A stretch of 50,082 bases of DNA from the NCBI GenBank assembly GCA_945911015.1, contig CAMDZW010000027.1, positions 1-50,082 of the forward strand. The letters run 5' to 3'. Position 1 is the first letter of the stretch. Each line of letters opens with the position of its first letter. This document shows positions 34,971 through 43,886 of the stretch, piece after piece. Below the pieces are notes generated by a model. The model saw only the letters and a program-made list of their open reading frames with translations. It ran no database searches and was not told where the DNA came from. This stretch comes from an uncultured Propionibacteriaceae bacterium (GTDB taxonomy: Bacteria; Actinomycetota; Actinomycetes; Propionibacteriales; Propionibacteriaceae). A program made the translations under genes and the position numbers.

Positions 34971-36473
34971 ATGGAGAAGAAGACCCCCAACGCCACGGGA
35001 TCCACCACGCAGGCGGGCATCCCGGCCGTCAGCGACCGGAACTCCCTCACAGTCGGCAATGACGGCCCGATCGTGCTGCACGATCATCACCTGATTGAGA
35101 CCATGCAGCATTTCAACCGGATGAACGTTCCCGAGCGCCGTCCGCATGCGAAGGGCGCAGGTGCCTTCGGCACGTTTGAGGTCACCGAGGACGTCTCGCG
35201 GTACACCAAGGCCGACTTCCTTCAGCCTGGCAGGACGACTGAGATGCTGGCGCGCTTCTCCACGGTGGCCGGTGAGCTGGGATCTCCTGACACCTGGCGG
35301 GACGTACGGGGCTTCGCACTGAAGTTCTACACCGAAGAGGGCAACTTCGACATGGTCGGCAACAACACCCCGGTGTTCTTCGTGCGCGACCCGATGAAGT
35401 TCGCCCACTTCATCCGTTCCCAGAAGCGCCTGCCCGACAGCGGATTGCGCGACAGCACGATGCAGTGGGACTTCTGGACCAACAATCCGGAGTCCGCCCA
35501 CCAGGTCACCTATCTGATGGGTGAGCGAGGGCTGCCGAAGACCTGGCGGCACATGAACGGCTACAGCTCCCACACCTATTCGCTGGTCAACTCTGCCGGC
35601 GAACGGTTCTGGGTGAAGTGGCACTTCCAGACGAACCAGGGCATGGAGCACCTGACGAACGAGGAGGCCGAGCGACTGGCCGGGGCCAACGCCGACTTCC
35701 ACCGGCAGGATCTTTTCGAGGCCATCGAGCAGGGCGAGCATCCGTCGTGGGATCTGTCCTTCCAGGTCATGCCGTACGACGAGGCCAAGGAATACCGCTT
35801 CAACCCGTTCGACCTGACGAAGGTGTGGTCGAAGAAGGACTACCCGCGCATCAAGGTGGGCACGATGACCCTGAACCGCAATCCGGAGAACTTCTTCGCC
35901 CAGATCGAGCAGGCGAGCTTCTCACCCGCGAACATGGTTCCGGGCACGGGGAACTCGCCGGACAAGATGCTGCTGGGCCGCACGTTCTCGTACCAGGATG
36001 CCCAGCGCTACCGGGTCGGCACCAACTTCCAGCAGCTGCCGGTCAACCGGCCCATCAATGAGGTGCACACCTACAACTTCGAAGGCAACATGTGGCACGA
36101 CCACACCGGTGCACGATCCGTGTACGCCCCGAACTCGTTCGGCGACTCATGGTCGGACGAGGAGGGCCCGGTGGAGAACGGATGGGAGGCCGACGGTGAG
36201 CTCACGCGGCACGCATACAACCTGCGTGCCGACGACGACGATTTCGGTCAGCCCGGCACCCTGGTGCGGGAGGTGTTCGACGATGCCCAGCGTGACGAAT
36301 TCGTGAAGACCGTGGCCGGCGCACTGGACGGCGTCGCCGAACCCGTGTTGTCCAACGCGTTCCAGTATTGGAAGAACGTCGATCCGGTCATCGGGCGGCG
36401 CATCGAGGATGCAGTGAACGCCGACGCCGATGGCGCGGCCGTGCCCGGCATGGGCGTCGACGCGGACGACTGA
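34971..36473 (+). CDS. katA: Monofunctional heme catalase (small-subunit, clade 3)
   Basis: The protein has 500 residues. The distal His is in [20 protein letters not shown], the distal Asn region is [18 protein letters not shown], and the proximal heme ligand Tyr is in [14 protein letters not shown]. The length fits small-subunit catalases. It decomposes hydrogen peroxide in the cytosol. The start is fixed by GAAGGAGGACGAG before the ATG at 34971. It is the last clearly normal gene before the compositionally different region. Confidence 0.96.
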   Translation: MEKKTPNATGSTTQAGIPAVSDRNSLTVGNDGPIVLHDHHLIETMQHFNRMNVPERRPHAKGAGAFGTFEVTEDVSRYTKADFLQPGRTTEMLARFSTVAGELGSPDTWRDVRGFALKFYTEEGNFDMVGNNTPVFFVRDPMKFAHFIRSQKRLPDSGLRDSTMQWDFWTNNPESAHQVTYLMGERGLPKTWRHMNGYSSHTYSLVNSAGERFWVKWHFQTNQGMEHLTNEEAERLAGANADFHRQDLFEAIEQGEHPSWDLSFQVMPYDEAKEYRFNPFDLTKVWSKKDYPRIKVGTMTLNRNPENFFAQIEQASFSPANMVPGTGNSPDKMLLGRTFSYQDAQRYRVGTNFQQLPVNRPINEVHTYNFEGNMWHDHTGARSVYAPNSFGDSWSDEEGPVENGWEADGELTRHAYNLRADDDDFGQPGTLVREVFDDAQRDEFVKTVAGALDGVAEPVLSNAFQYWKNVDPVIGRRIEDAVNADADGAAVPGMGVDADD

Positions 36474-37269
36474 GGCTGAGCGCTCATTGATCATCCGGTG
36501 ATCCTGGTTGCGGAGCGCTTGCTGAAGTCAACAGCACGCGTATCGAGACGAAACCAAAGGTCTGGTCCGAGAAGCGGAATGAAACGTCACGGGTCGCGGA
36601 CCGGTCGGTTATGTGTGGACGAGCTCTGGTTGGAGCACGGTCAGTGGGCGATCGTAGTGGCTGGTCTCGTACTCGGCTGGGACTGCTACCTGTTCTTGTA
36701 GCACGGAAACGCCTTCTGACCAGGGGTTTAGACGTTGAAGCGGAACTCCACCGAGTTACAGCACGTACACACCTCTAGAACTGCGATACTCAACGCTGGC
36801 TCTGGGTCACTCGCTCGACCGCAAATATCCGTGACAGACGCCGCTGTCAGCCCCACGCGCGTTGCTGCGCATGATCCCGAAGCCGCACGTGGCGGATTAG
36901 TATCCGCAACGCGACAGCTCTCCGGCCCGCAGTTCTGGCCGGCAAATTTCGCCTGACTTCCGACACGATGTTTTTCTCCACGCAGAGGGGCGACCGGCCG
37001 ACCGCTCGACACCCGCCACGACCTCAGCAGGCTCGTGCTGCCGCGATGCAAGCAGTGGAGTACTTCGCCCACGTCGTCGCGCTATACCCGCGAGAACAGC
37101 GCACACGACAGGGGCGAGCAGGCTATCCTCAGACAATTCAGGCGCAATCAAGTCCGTTGCTTGCCCCCTCATTGCCTCCCTGTAGTCAGTGATTCAACCA
37201 CCATGTTGACTCTTTACAACCACCCATGAGTTATGCCCACTTGGCCTGAGGCACCACATTCGTAATGTC
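36474..37269. other. 800-bp stretch with no recognisable gene; probable island junction
   Basis: Short frames exist on both strands but none shows a coding-like or family-like sequence. One (36498-36701) ends in a hydrophobic tail (WAIVVAGLVLGWDCYLFL) without other support. The stretch is visibly richer in A/T than the DNA to its left. I see no tRNA, integrase, transposase or clear direct repeat marking an exact boundary. Confidence 0.5.
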
Positions 37270-37715
37270 CTACTTCGTGTACCGGCGGGTGAGCGCTTCG
37301 CCTATCGTCACTAAATAGGTGCGCACCGATTGTGGGCGGGTGATTTCGAGCCATTCGACGAGCCCTGCGAGATGACCGGCGATCCCGTACTCGCTCGGCG
37401 CATGGATCACTACTGGGAAGCGGCCATCGCTTGCAGCGGCCCCAATTTCGAGGTTATCTCCGACTGCCGTTTGGAGAAAACTGAGCCCCTCGGGGGCGCA
37501 GTTCGCGTGTACCTCGACCACTGCACGGTTGCGCGCGGCTTAGTCGGTGATGACGCGCCAGCTTTCCGCGAGATCGAAGTCCGCGGTCCGGTGGACGGAG
37601 GCGTCGCTTGAGGTAACTGCCGTAATGCGGTCGAGGCGAAACGTACGCCGACCCGTCCGAGTGTAAGCAACGAGGCGAGCCTGCGTCGGCCCTCTAGTGT
37701 AGGCGGTGCGTTCGC
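37270..37715 (-). pseudogene. WYL-domain regulator, C-terminal remnant
   Basis: A single frame carries the WYL domain end: ARLVAYTRTGRRTFRLDRIT, then DLAESWRVITD, a TAA at 37540-37542, and in the same frame RAVVEVHANCAPEGLSFLQT and IAGHLAGLVEWLEITRPQSV, up to EALTRRY. This matches the C-terminal half of YafY/PafBC-like WYL regulators. The N-terminal winged helix is missing, and the TetR gene ends just upstream. It is truncated and interrupted, so not functional. Confidence 0.7.
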
Positions 37716-37723
37716 GTGCGTCA

Positions 37724-38308
37724 TCAGCTACCCGCGGCGTCGACGTTGACCAGGAGAAACCGCTGCAATGCGTCGGCAATCGGCGTACCGCTGGCATCCT
37801 CCGTTCGCCGTTGCCCAAAAAGCAATCCGAAGAGGATTCCGGTGAGGAAGTCGATCAGATCCAGTGAAGCTCCGTCAGCATCGCTTCCGCCGAGCGCGAC
37901 GAGCAGGTTCGTGGCGAGCTCACGGGAGAACAGGCAACTCGCCAGCTGCGCACGCGACTCGGGATCCCCTTCGACCTCCGGCAACAGCGAGAACACCGCG
38001 AGTGCGTCATCGCGGCGAGGACCTGCGAGCAAGAGAAGTTGGTCCGCCATGAGAGTCGCAGCCGTCCGCGGAGTGACCGTCGCTGGTGCGGGTGACTCGT
38101 CGAAAGCCGCGCGCGAGTGCTCCCTTATGCGACCGATCGTCGCAACGACGAGGTCGCGACGGGTACGGAAGTAGTACGACGTGGACCCCGTCGCGAGGCC
38201 GGCCGCCCTGTCGACGGCCTGGTGCGAGAGTGCGCGCGCACCCCCCTTGGCGAGCACAGCGATCGCATGATCGGTGATCAACGGACATCGGTCTCCGGGC
38301 CTGGCCAT
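37724..38308 (-). CDS. TetR family transcriptional regulator
   Basis: The protein has 194 residues. The HTH is at about residues 10-55: ITDHAIAVLAKGGARALSHQ, AVDRAAGLATGSTSYYFRTR. A helical ligand domain follows, ending DALQRFLLVNVDAAGS. The ATG at 38308 has GAGGAG upstream; a longer start at 38323 lies inside the palindrome and is unlikely. It is divergent from the ZapE-like gene, and the 26-bp palindrome between them lies just upstream of its ribosome site, indicating autoregulation and control of the neighbour. Confidence 0.92.
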   Translation of the reverse strand: MARPGDRCPLITDHAIAVLAKGGARALSHQAVDRAAGLATGSTSYYFRTRRDLVVATIGRIREHSRAAFDESPAPATVTPRTAATLMADQLLLLAGPRRDDALAVFSLLPEVEGDPESRAQLASCLFSRELATNLLVALGGSDADGASLDLIDFLTGILFGLLFGQRRTEDASGTPIADALQRFLLVNVDAAGS

Positions 38309-38320
38309 CTGACTCCTCCT

Positions 38321-38346
38321 CATTACTCTATAGATATAGAGTAATG
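38321..38346. promoter_or_regulatory. TetR-type operator, perfect 12-bp arms
   Basis: CATTACTCTATA (38321-38332), GA, TATAGAGTAATG (38335-38346): exact inverted arms. It sits 12 bp upstream of the TetR start and 4 bp upstream of the divergent ATG at 38351. The AT-rich centre could also supply the -10 elements, so bound repressor would block both promoters. Confidence 0.88.
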
Positions 38347-38350
38347 AGGT

Positions 38351-39349
38351 ATGAGACTGGGCCTTTACCGACGCACCACGAACGAACCAAACAAGATCGC
38401 AAGCGCAAGCAGTGGCCCCTTTCGTGCCGCTATAGGTCACTCAGCGATCAAGTTCGATAACGCGCAGATCGCCGCCATCGACACGCTCAGCGCGCCAGCG
38501 CGCCACGGCTACTACCTTTGGGGCGACGTGGGGCGGGGCAAGAGCCTAATCAGTGAGACCTATTTCGCGACCATTCCCACCGGCCGTAAGCGTCGCTTTC
38601 ACTTCCACGATTTCTTCCGTGACCTCCAGGCCCAGATCACCCGCGAGTGCGAGCCTCTCGACAGATCGTTGCGGCGACTCCTTGGGAACGCCCGTGCATT
38701 GTTCTTCGACGAGTTCCACGTTCACGACGTCGCAGACGGCGTCTACCTGTCTGCCACTCTCAAGAGTTTGCTCAATGACGGCATACTCGTCCTCGCGACA
38801 TCGAACTATGCGCCCGAGGATCTCATGCCTAACCCGCTTTACCACGAGCGCTTCCGGCCCACGATCAACATCATTCGCACCGAGCTCGACGTCGTGCACC
38901 TCGGCGAAGGCCAGGACTACCGCCTGAAACATGCGGCGGTGACTCGAGGCTTCGGCACAGGGACTTGGCGCACGCAAACACCTGTTGCGAACGACACCCC
39001 TGCCATCGAGCTCAACGCTGCCGGTCACATCATCAGAGCCCGCAGCGCTGAAGACGACACCGCCGTCTTCACGTTCAGTGACCTCTGCGCGCAACCCCTC
39101 GGAGTCGCCCAATACCTCTGGCTGGCAGAGCAACTTCGCGCAATCATGCTGATAGACGTGCCCGATCTGGCGACTGTCGACCGGGACCCCCTCGCGCGAT
39201 TCGCCAACCTCATCGACGTCCTTTACGACCGAGACATCCCACTGCACGTCTCCGCAGCCGGCGAACCTGGCCGCCTTGCGGAAGCGTCCGAACCACCACG
39301 AGACGCGAAACGAATCGCCAGCAGACTCTCAACGCTCAAACTCGCTTAG
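38351..39349 (+). CDS. zapE: AFG1/ZapE-family P-loop ATPase
   Basis: The protein has 332 residues. Walker A is LWGDVGRGKSLIS (residues 58-65), Walker B is ARALFFDEFHVHDVAD (117-121), and sensor 1 is LVLATSNYAPEDLMPN. This is the AFG1/ZapE ATPase family, linked to cell division in gammaproteobacteria and protein quality control in mitochondria; the actinobacterial role is unclear. The ATG is only 4 bp from the operator, so the mRNA may be leaderless. Control by TetR is unusual for a supposed housekeeping ATPase. Confidence 0.88.
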   Translation: MRLGLYRRTTNEPNKIASASSGPFRAAIGHSAIKFDNAQIAAIDTLSAPARHGYYLWGDVGRGKSLISETYFATIPTGRKRRFHFHDFFRDLQAQITRECEPLDRSLRRLLGNARALFFDEFHVHDVADGVYLSATLKSLLNDGILVLATSNYAPEDLMPNPLYHERFRPTINIIRTELDVVHLGEGQDYRLKHAAVTRGFGTGTWRTQTPVANDTPAIELNAAGHIIRARSAEDDTAVFTFSDLCAQPLGVAQYLWLAEQLRAIMLIDVPDLATVDRDPLARFANLIDVLYDRDIPLHVSAAGEPGRLAEASEPPRDAKRIASRLSTLKLA

Positions 39350-39351
39350 GT

Positions 39352-39576
39352 GTGTTCTCTCGTTCGCAACGTCTCGGGGAACTACAACTGGCGCGCGCAA
39401 CGTTCGCAGCGGCCGAAGAACCACATTCGCTACGCCGTCCAGGAGCCAACCTGGCCCAACGTCGGAAGCTGGCGTCGGCCGAACCGATCGCGGCCCGCGT
39501 AGTCGCGCGGGAGCAGAAGAAACTGAAGCCAGTTGATCGGCAGCGAACGACTCTCTCACGATTCGTGGCAGCTTGA
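39352..39576 (+). CDS. Small Arg/Ala-rich hypothetical protein (doubtful)
   Basis: A 74-residue frame from GTG fills the gap between zapE and the MFS promoter: LGELQLARATFAAAEEPHSL, then KKLKPVDRQRTTLSRFVAA. The only support is that the space is otherwise empty and the frame is open from next to zapE. There is no ribosome site or family match. It may be non-coding. Confidence 0.22.
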   Translation: MFSRSQRLGELQLARATFAAAEEPHSLRRPGANLAQRRKLASAEPIAARVVAREQKKLKPVDRQRTTLSRFVAA

Positions 39577-39603
39577 CCTCAACCTAGATTGAGGTGTTCG
39601 GAT
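39573..39603 (+). promoter_or_regulatory. SoxR-type promoter with SoxR box
   Basis: CCTCAACCTAGATTGAGG (39577-39594) matches the canonical 18-bp SoxR box (CCTCAA-N6-TTGAGG). A -35 TTGACC (39573-39578) overlaps it, and a candidate -10 TCGGAT starts after a 19-bp spacer, the long spacing used by MerR-family activators. It drives the MFS gene, and the SoxR gene itself lies two genes into the transcript. Confidence 0.85.
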
Positions 39604-39645
39604 GGTCATGTCGACGCGCGTTGCCCGCCAAGGAATGGATCTCCA

Positions 39646-41178
39646 ATGGACTCTTCAACCACCAGCACATCAACTATAGGCTCACTCGATGGCGAGTCGC
39701 GGCCACCGTCACGGTTGACGTTACCGGTCATCCTTATCGGTGTCGCGTTGGTAGCGATGTCGATCTCCGGGACTGCGATCGCGCTCCCGAACATCGCACA
39801 CGATCTCAGCACCTCGGGGTCGGCACTGAACTGGGTCGTTGCCGGATACAACCTTGCCTTCGCCGCGATGACCCTCGTCGCAGGCGCAGCCGCCGACCGC
39901 GTAGGACGACGTCTCATCTTCATCGTTGCCGCCTCCGTCTTCGCAGCCGGTTTCTTGGCCACCGCGTTGGCACCGACGATCCTAGTTCTGGATATCGCAC
40001 GGATCATTTCCGGTATCGGCGGTGCCGGAGTCATGGCAGCGGGCGGTGCACTGCTGGCATCGAACTACGAGGGTGCTGCACGAAACAGGGCTTTCGCGTT
40101 CATGGGGACAATGGCCGGCGTCGGCATCGCCATGGGCCCAACTCTGGTTGGCGGCCTGATCTCCCTGACTGGATGGCGTGGCAGCTTCGTCGCGTTCGCG
40201 ATCCTCGGAGCACTCATCGCATGCGGTGCGGGACGTCTTCAAGAGTCACGCTCTGACCACAGCAGCACCGATTGGATTGGCAGCCTGTTGTTCGTCGCCA
40301 CGCTCAGCGCGTTCATGTTCGCGCTCCTCGAAGGACCAGAAGTCGGCTGGGCTCACCCGATGACTGTGAGTGCATTTGCCATTGGTGGGGCGGCGTCCAT
40401 CGTATTCGTGATCGCACAGCGCCGCAGCGCCGCTCCGGTGCTCGCGCCTGAACTCGTCTCGGAACGCGGCTTCATGGGCTGGTGCCTGGCGACGCTGACG
40501 ACTTCGATTGGCTTCCTCGGCACTCTGGTCTTCCTTCCTACCTACCTGCAGGCCGTTGCAGGAAATACGCCCGCGATGGCCGGTCTGACGATGCTACTGC
40601 TGACTGCGCCGGTGTTGGTTGCCCCGATCATTGCCGTCACCTTGGTCAATCGCGGCATCTCAGCGCAGCTACTGATCCTGACCGCGCTCGCGTTTGTCGT
40701 CATAGGAAACTTCGGATTATTGCTCCTGGGACCAGAGAACACGACTCCACTCGTCGCCATCCCACTGTTGCTGATCGGAGTAGGTATGGGCACCTCGTTC
40801 GGCATTACCGACGGTCAGGCGATGTCCCTCGTCCCAGCACGACTCGTCGGCACAGCTGCCGGATTTCTCAATACACTTCGCGGCGCAGCAGAAGCACTTG
40901 TGATCGCCGTGTTCAGCGCGATGCTCCTCGGATTCCTCACCATCCAACTCGATGACTCCGGTCGTGCGTCCAATGTCGCTGCAGGTGACCTTAGCGCCGC
41001 CACCGACCGCGGCTATAACGTCGAGGTCGACGCATTCACAGCGTCCTGGCACCTCACTCAAATTGGAATTGGTGCAGTCTGTCTCCTGCTTTCAATAGTC
41101 GTCGCTATCCTGCTCGTTGTACCCACTCGCGGCTCCATCACGGAAGAAAGAGCCCACCATGTCTGCGAAATCGGATGA
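39646..41178 (+). CDS. MFS drug efflux transporter, DHA2/EmrB (14-helix) type
   Basis: The protein has 510 residues. The signature of the DHA2 family is visible: NWVVAGYNLAFAAMTLVAGA, AADRVGRRLIF (motif A), and GAGVMAAGGALLASNYEGAA, with about 14 hydrophobic segments. It exports a drug or redox-active compound using proton motive force. AAGGA precedes the ATG. Its stop overlaps the start of soxR, and a SoxR box lies at its promoter, so the inducer is probably redox-cycling. Confidence 0.92.
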   Translation: MDSSTTSTSTIGSLDGESRPPSRLTLPVILIGVALVAMSISGTAIALPNIAHDLSTSGSALNWVVAGYNLAFAAMTLVAGAAADRVGRRLIFIVAASVFAAGFLATALAPTILVLDIARIISGIGGAGVMAAGGALLASNYEGAARNRAFAFMGTMAGVGIAMGPTLVGGLISLTGWRGSFVAFAILGALIACGAGRLQESRSDHSSTDWIGSLLFVATLSAFMFALLEGPEVGWAHPMTVSAFAIGGAASIVFVIAQRRSAAPVLAPELVSERGFMGWCLATLTTSIGFLGTLVFLPTYLQAVAGNTPAMAGLTMLLLTAPVLVAPIIAVTLVNRGISAQLLILTALAFVVIGNFGLLLLGPENTTPLVAIPLLLIGVGMGTSFGITDGQAMSLVPARLVGTAAGFLNTLRGAAEALVIAVFSAMLLGFLTIQLDDSGRASNVAAGDLSAATDRGYNVEVDAFTASWHLTQIGIGAVCLLLSIVVAILLVVPTRGSITEERAHHVCEIG

Positions 41179-41635
41179 GCTAGCTGAAACCTGGGTCCAC
41201 CACATCGATCCATCCGATCATCTGGCTATCGGCGATGTGATGAGACGAACCGGGGTGTCCGCTTCCGCGCTGCACTTTTACGAACGCAAAGGCTTGATCT
41301 CCAGCGCACGAACTTCATCGAATCAACGCCTCTACCAAAGGCATATGCCCCGTCGCATCTCACTTGTCCTCGTAGCCAAACGACTCGGGATACAGCTCGC
41401 CGATGTCGCGAGAGTTTTCAGCCACCTGCCTACCGATAACGCTCCCACTCACGAGGATTGGCAACGCGTTTCCCGTGCTTGGAAGCGCCAGCTCGAGGAA
41501 CGCCGTTGACAAATCGAAGTCCTCGAGCGGGAACTCACTGGGTGCATCGGCTGCGGATGCCTCTCCATGAAAGCCTGCGCTCTCCTCAACCCAGACGACG
41601 CTTTAGGGGCACAGGGCCCGGGACCCGTTCGTATT
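41159..41635 (+). pseudogene. soxR: SoxR-type MerR regulator, TGA before the [2Fe-2S] cysteines
   Basis: The start overlaps the MFS end. The HTH and dimer helix are clear: LAIGDVMRRTGVSASALHFY, ERKGLISSARTSSNQRLYQR, VAKRLGIQLADVARVFSHLP. After WKRQLEERR comes TGA (41507-41509, codon 117), then in the same frame QIEVLERELTGCIGCGCLSM with cluster ligands Cys128, 131, 133 and 139 in the exact SoxR spacing, and NPDDALGAQGPGP. A CGA-to-TGA change would explain it. As read, the product lacks its redox sensor. The frame stays open without a stop into the next gene. Confidence 0.85.
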
Positions 41636-41713
41636 GAAACCCAGCAGCCAGGCCAGTCACGTTCGACCTTGGGACATAGCATAGCAATCGAAAATTCTGG
41701 AGAAAGGAGAGAG

Positions 41714-42163
41714 ATGAACGATGCGCATGTCTTAAGGGGGCTCACGACGATCAGTTTCTGGGCAGATGACCTGGAGGCAGCGAGGTCTTGGTATACACGT
41801 TTCCTCGGGGTCGAGCCCTACTTTGTCCGGCCGTTGGCCCCTGCCCCTGCGGCCTACGTCGAGTTCCGCATCGGCGATCACCAGCACGAGCTCGGCATCA
41901 TAGATCGAAGCTATGCACCGCCGGGCGCGGCCACCACGCCGGGAGGCTCGGTGGTGTATTGGCACGTCGACGACCTTCAGGGCACATACTCGAGATTGCT
42001 TTCGATGGGTGCGAAGGAATACCAGCCACCCACCGAGCGGGAAGAAGGCTTCGTCACGGCCGCAGTTGTCGATCCTTTCGGGAATGTGCTGGGAGTAATG
42101 GACAACCCGCACTACCTCGACGTGCTCGATGCGGCCACGGGCCGCGAGATGATCGGAGGGTAA
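41714..42163 (+). CDS. Glyoxalase/bleomycin-resistance (VOC) family protein
   Basis: The protein has 149 residues. The VOC pattern is seen in TTISFWADDLEAARSWYTRF, LGVEPYFVRP, GSVVYWHVDDLQGTYSRLL and FVTAAVVDPFGNVLGVMDNP. These metal-dependent folds act on or sequester small molecules; the substrate is unknown. AAAGGAGAG precedes the ATG. The frame is continuous with the end of the broken soxR upstream. It is probably part of the SoxR-controlled transcript. Confidence 0.9.
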   Translation: MNDAHVLRGLTTISFWADDLEAARSWYTRFLGVEPYFVRPLAPAPAAYVEFRIGDHQHELGIIDRSYAPPGAATTPGGSVVYWHVDDLQGTYSRLLSMGAKEYQPPTEREEGFVTAAVVDPFGNVLGVMDNPHYLDVLDAATGREMIGG

Positions 42164-42165
42164 TC

Positions 42166-42618
42166 GTGCGCTCAGTCGCGCAGAAGATGGGCGTCAGGGA
42201 GGGAACGCGTGCCTTCGTCCTCAATGCCCCAACGTCGGCTCTCCGTGCTATTGAGCTGCCGCATCTCGAGATCAGCAAGACATTGACCGGAAAGTTTGAT
42301 TACATTCACCTGTTCTGTGCCACCCAAATCGAAATGGACGAGGCTTTCCCTAAGCTCAAGTGCCATCTGAAACAGCAGGGAAAGCTGTGGGTGTCGTGGC
42401 CGAAGGAAAAAAAGCTCGGTACGAATCTCGGCATGCGCAAGGTGATCGAGATCGGCTACAACCATGGCCTCGTCGAGAGCACGTGCCTCCGGATTGACGA
42501 CGTGTGGGCAGGTCTTAAAGTCACACATCCAAAGGTGGGCAAGACGTACAACAATAGTTACGGCACTCTTCCGGACGAAGAACGGAGCTGCATCAGCGAC
42601 GCGTCGTCCGGAACTTAG
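42166..42618 (+). CDS. DUF3052 family protein
   Basis: The protein has 150 residues. It resembles DUF3052: SVAQKMGVREGTRAFVLNAP, KFDYIHLFCATQIEMDEAFP, GKLWVSWPKEKKLGTNLGM and CLRIDDVWAGLKV. The GTG at 42166, with GGAGGG 5-6 bases upstream, lies 2 bases after the VOC stop, so they form one operon. DUF3052 is actinobacterial, cytosolic and of unknown function. Confidence 0.82.
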   Translation: MRSVAQKMGVREGTRAFVLNAPTSALRAIELPHLEISKTLTGKFDYIHLFCATQIEMDEAFPKLKCHLKQQGKLWVSWPKEKKLGTNLGMRKVIEIGYNHGLVESTCLRIDDVWAGLKVTHPKVGKTYNNSYGTLPDEERSCISDASSGT

Positions 42619-42780
42619 CACGCGGAATGTCATGATCTGTCAGTCAGAATCTTGAAGAAGTACCATTCGTGAACAATCGGGTAATGCGGGCCGCATGTCG
42701 CACGATTCGACGCCGAGCGGGCGCACAGTCCTCACCGTGCGGCCAATCTCCTCCCCAGCACAACGGAGTCCACAGGGGGA

Positions 42781-43177
42781 TCGAACGCGTCGTCATGGGC
42801 GCGATGGTGCCGCTGATGGTCGCCACGCTCGCGGTCGTCGTCGCCTCGCAGATCGCCGGCGTGAGCGCCAAATTTGGTTCGCTGCTGCTCGTAGTGCCGG
42901 TATACGTCCTGTTCGCGACCGTAATGTGCCAGTGGGAATACTGGCGGGCAGAGTCGCTGGCCTTGACGTGCCGGGCAGGCGGTCGATCGTGTTCAGCGAC
43001 GCGACACGGAACTCGCCCGTCGTGCTGCCATTGGCACTCGCCCTGCCCGCAGCATTCGACCTCGCACCGCTCGTCGTGGTCACACAGACCCTGGTCGAGC
43101 TTCTCACCATGGTGGCGTTCGTACGGCTCGTGCCGCGAATGGTGCCTGCATCAGCGGTTCGAACTCGCACATGTTAG
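42781..43177 (+). pseudogene. Arsenic-resistance permease (BASS/ACR3-like) remnant
   Basis: Frame 1 gives ERVVMGAMVPLMVATLAVVV, ASQIAGVSAKFGSLLLVVPV and YVLFATVM. One base is missing near 42926, after which another frame continues VPVGILAGRVAGLDVPGRR, SIVFSDATRNSPVVLPLALA and VVVTQTLVELLTMVAFVRL. This is the C-terminal part of a sodium/bile-acid-type arsenic permease. The N-terminal half is gone. It lies next to an intact ars region, so it may be the leftover of an older ars gene set. Confidence 0.7.
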
Positions 43178-43367
43178 ACGGCGAAACGAAATTCGACCGC
43201 GTGCTCACACGTAGGACTATCTGGCGCTCGTTTCCGGCGATGGCATGCTCGGGGCATCGCCACACCTCACGCTCGACCCCATGTCGGGTTACTCAAACGC
43301 TTTTGATCGACCGAAGCGGCACACGGCGAAGCCGCAGTGTCCTCAACGTGACGAGTGCATAAGGGCC

Positions 43368-43886
43368 TCACCGTGGGTGTACCGGCAACCTCCGCTCGAT
43401 CAGCACCGTGTCCCGCCACCGATCGGCGAACGGGCCGTAAGGCATCAAGCCGATGCGCTCGCGCCGGCCGACGACTCTGAAGCCGGCGCGCTCGTGGAGC
43501 CTCAGGCTGGCGGCGTTCTCGGGGAAGACAGAGGACTGGACCGTCCAGACTCCCGCCCGGTCGGCGACGTCGATGAAGTCGGAGAGGAGCCGTGATCCGA
43601 CGCCTCGCCCTGCCGCTTCGGGGCTGACGTAGACCGAGTGCTCGATGACGCCTCGGTACACGGCTCGGGTCGAGACGGGGCCGGCGGCGGCCCAGCCGAG
43701 CACGCGGTCATCACCGCCGACGGCGACGAGCATGAGGTCCGGGCGCTTGCCGGCGGCGAACGCATCCCAGTCGGGCGGGGGCTCAGCCTCGAAGGTGGCG
43801 TGCCCGGTGGCGATGCCCGCCCGGTAGATGGCCTCGACGGCAGGCCAGTCGGCCGGCGTCATGGGCCTGGACGCCAGCGGCTCCAT
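43368..43886 (-). CDS. arsN1: GNAT N-acetyltransferase, ArsN1/phosphinothricin acetyltransferase-like
   Basis: The protein has 172 residues. The pattern AIYRAGIATGHATFEAEPP near the N-terminus, EHSVYVSPEAAGRGVGSRLL (acetyl-CoA loop) and ENAASLRLHERAGFRVVGRR followed by ERIG is that of PAT/ArsN1 enzymes, which N-acetylate phosphinothricin or arsinothricin. Its ATG overlaps the arsR stop (TGATG). The genomic context favours arsinothricin over phosphinothricin; that choice is inference. Confidence 0.85.
   Translation of the reverse strand: MEPLASRPMTPADWPAVEAIYRAGIATGHATFEAEPPPDWDAFAAGKRPDLMLVAVGGDDRVLGWAAAGPVSTRAVYRGVIEHSVYVSPEAAGRGVGSRLLSDFIDVADRAGVWTVQSSVFPENAASLRLHERAGFRVVGRRERIGLMPYGPFADRWRDTVLIERRLPVHPR

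Noticed and set aside
36498..36701. 67-codon plus-strand frame with a hydrophobic end
   Set aside because: No ribosome site, no family match, and Arg/Ser-rich composition before the hydrophobic tail; it is probably chance.
41507..41509. Selenocysteine insertion at the SoxR TGA
   Set aside because: SoxR has Lys, Arg or similar at this position, not Cys, and I see no convincing selenocysteine hairpin after it. A nonsense mutation or base error is simpler.
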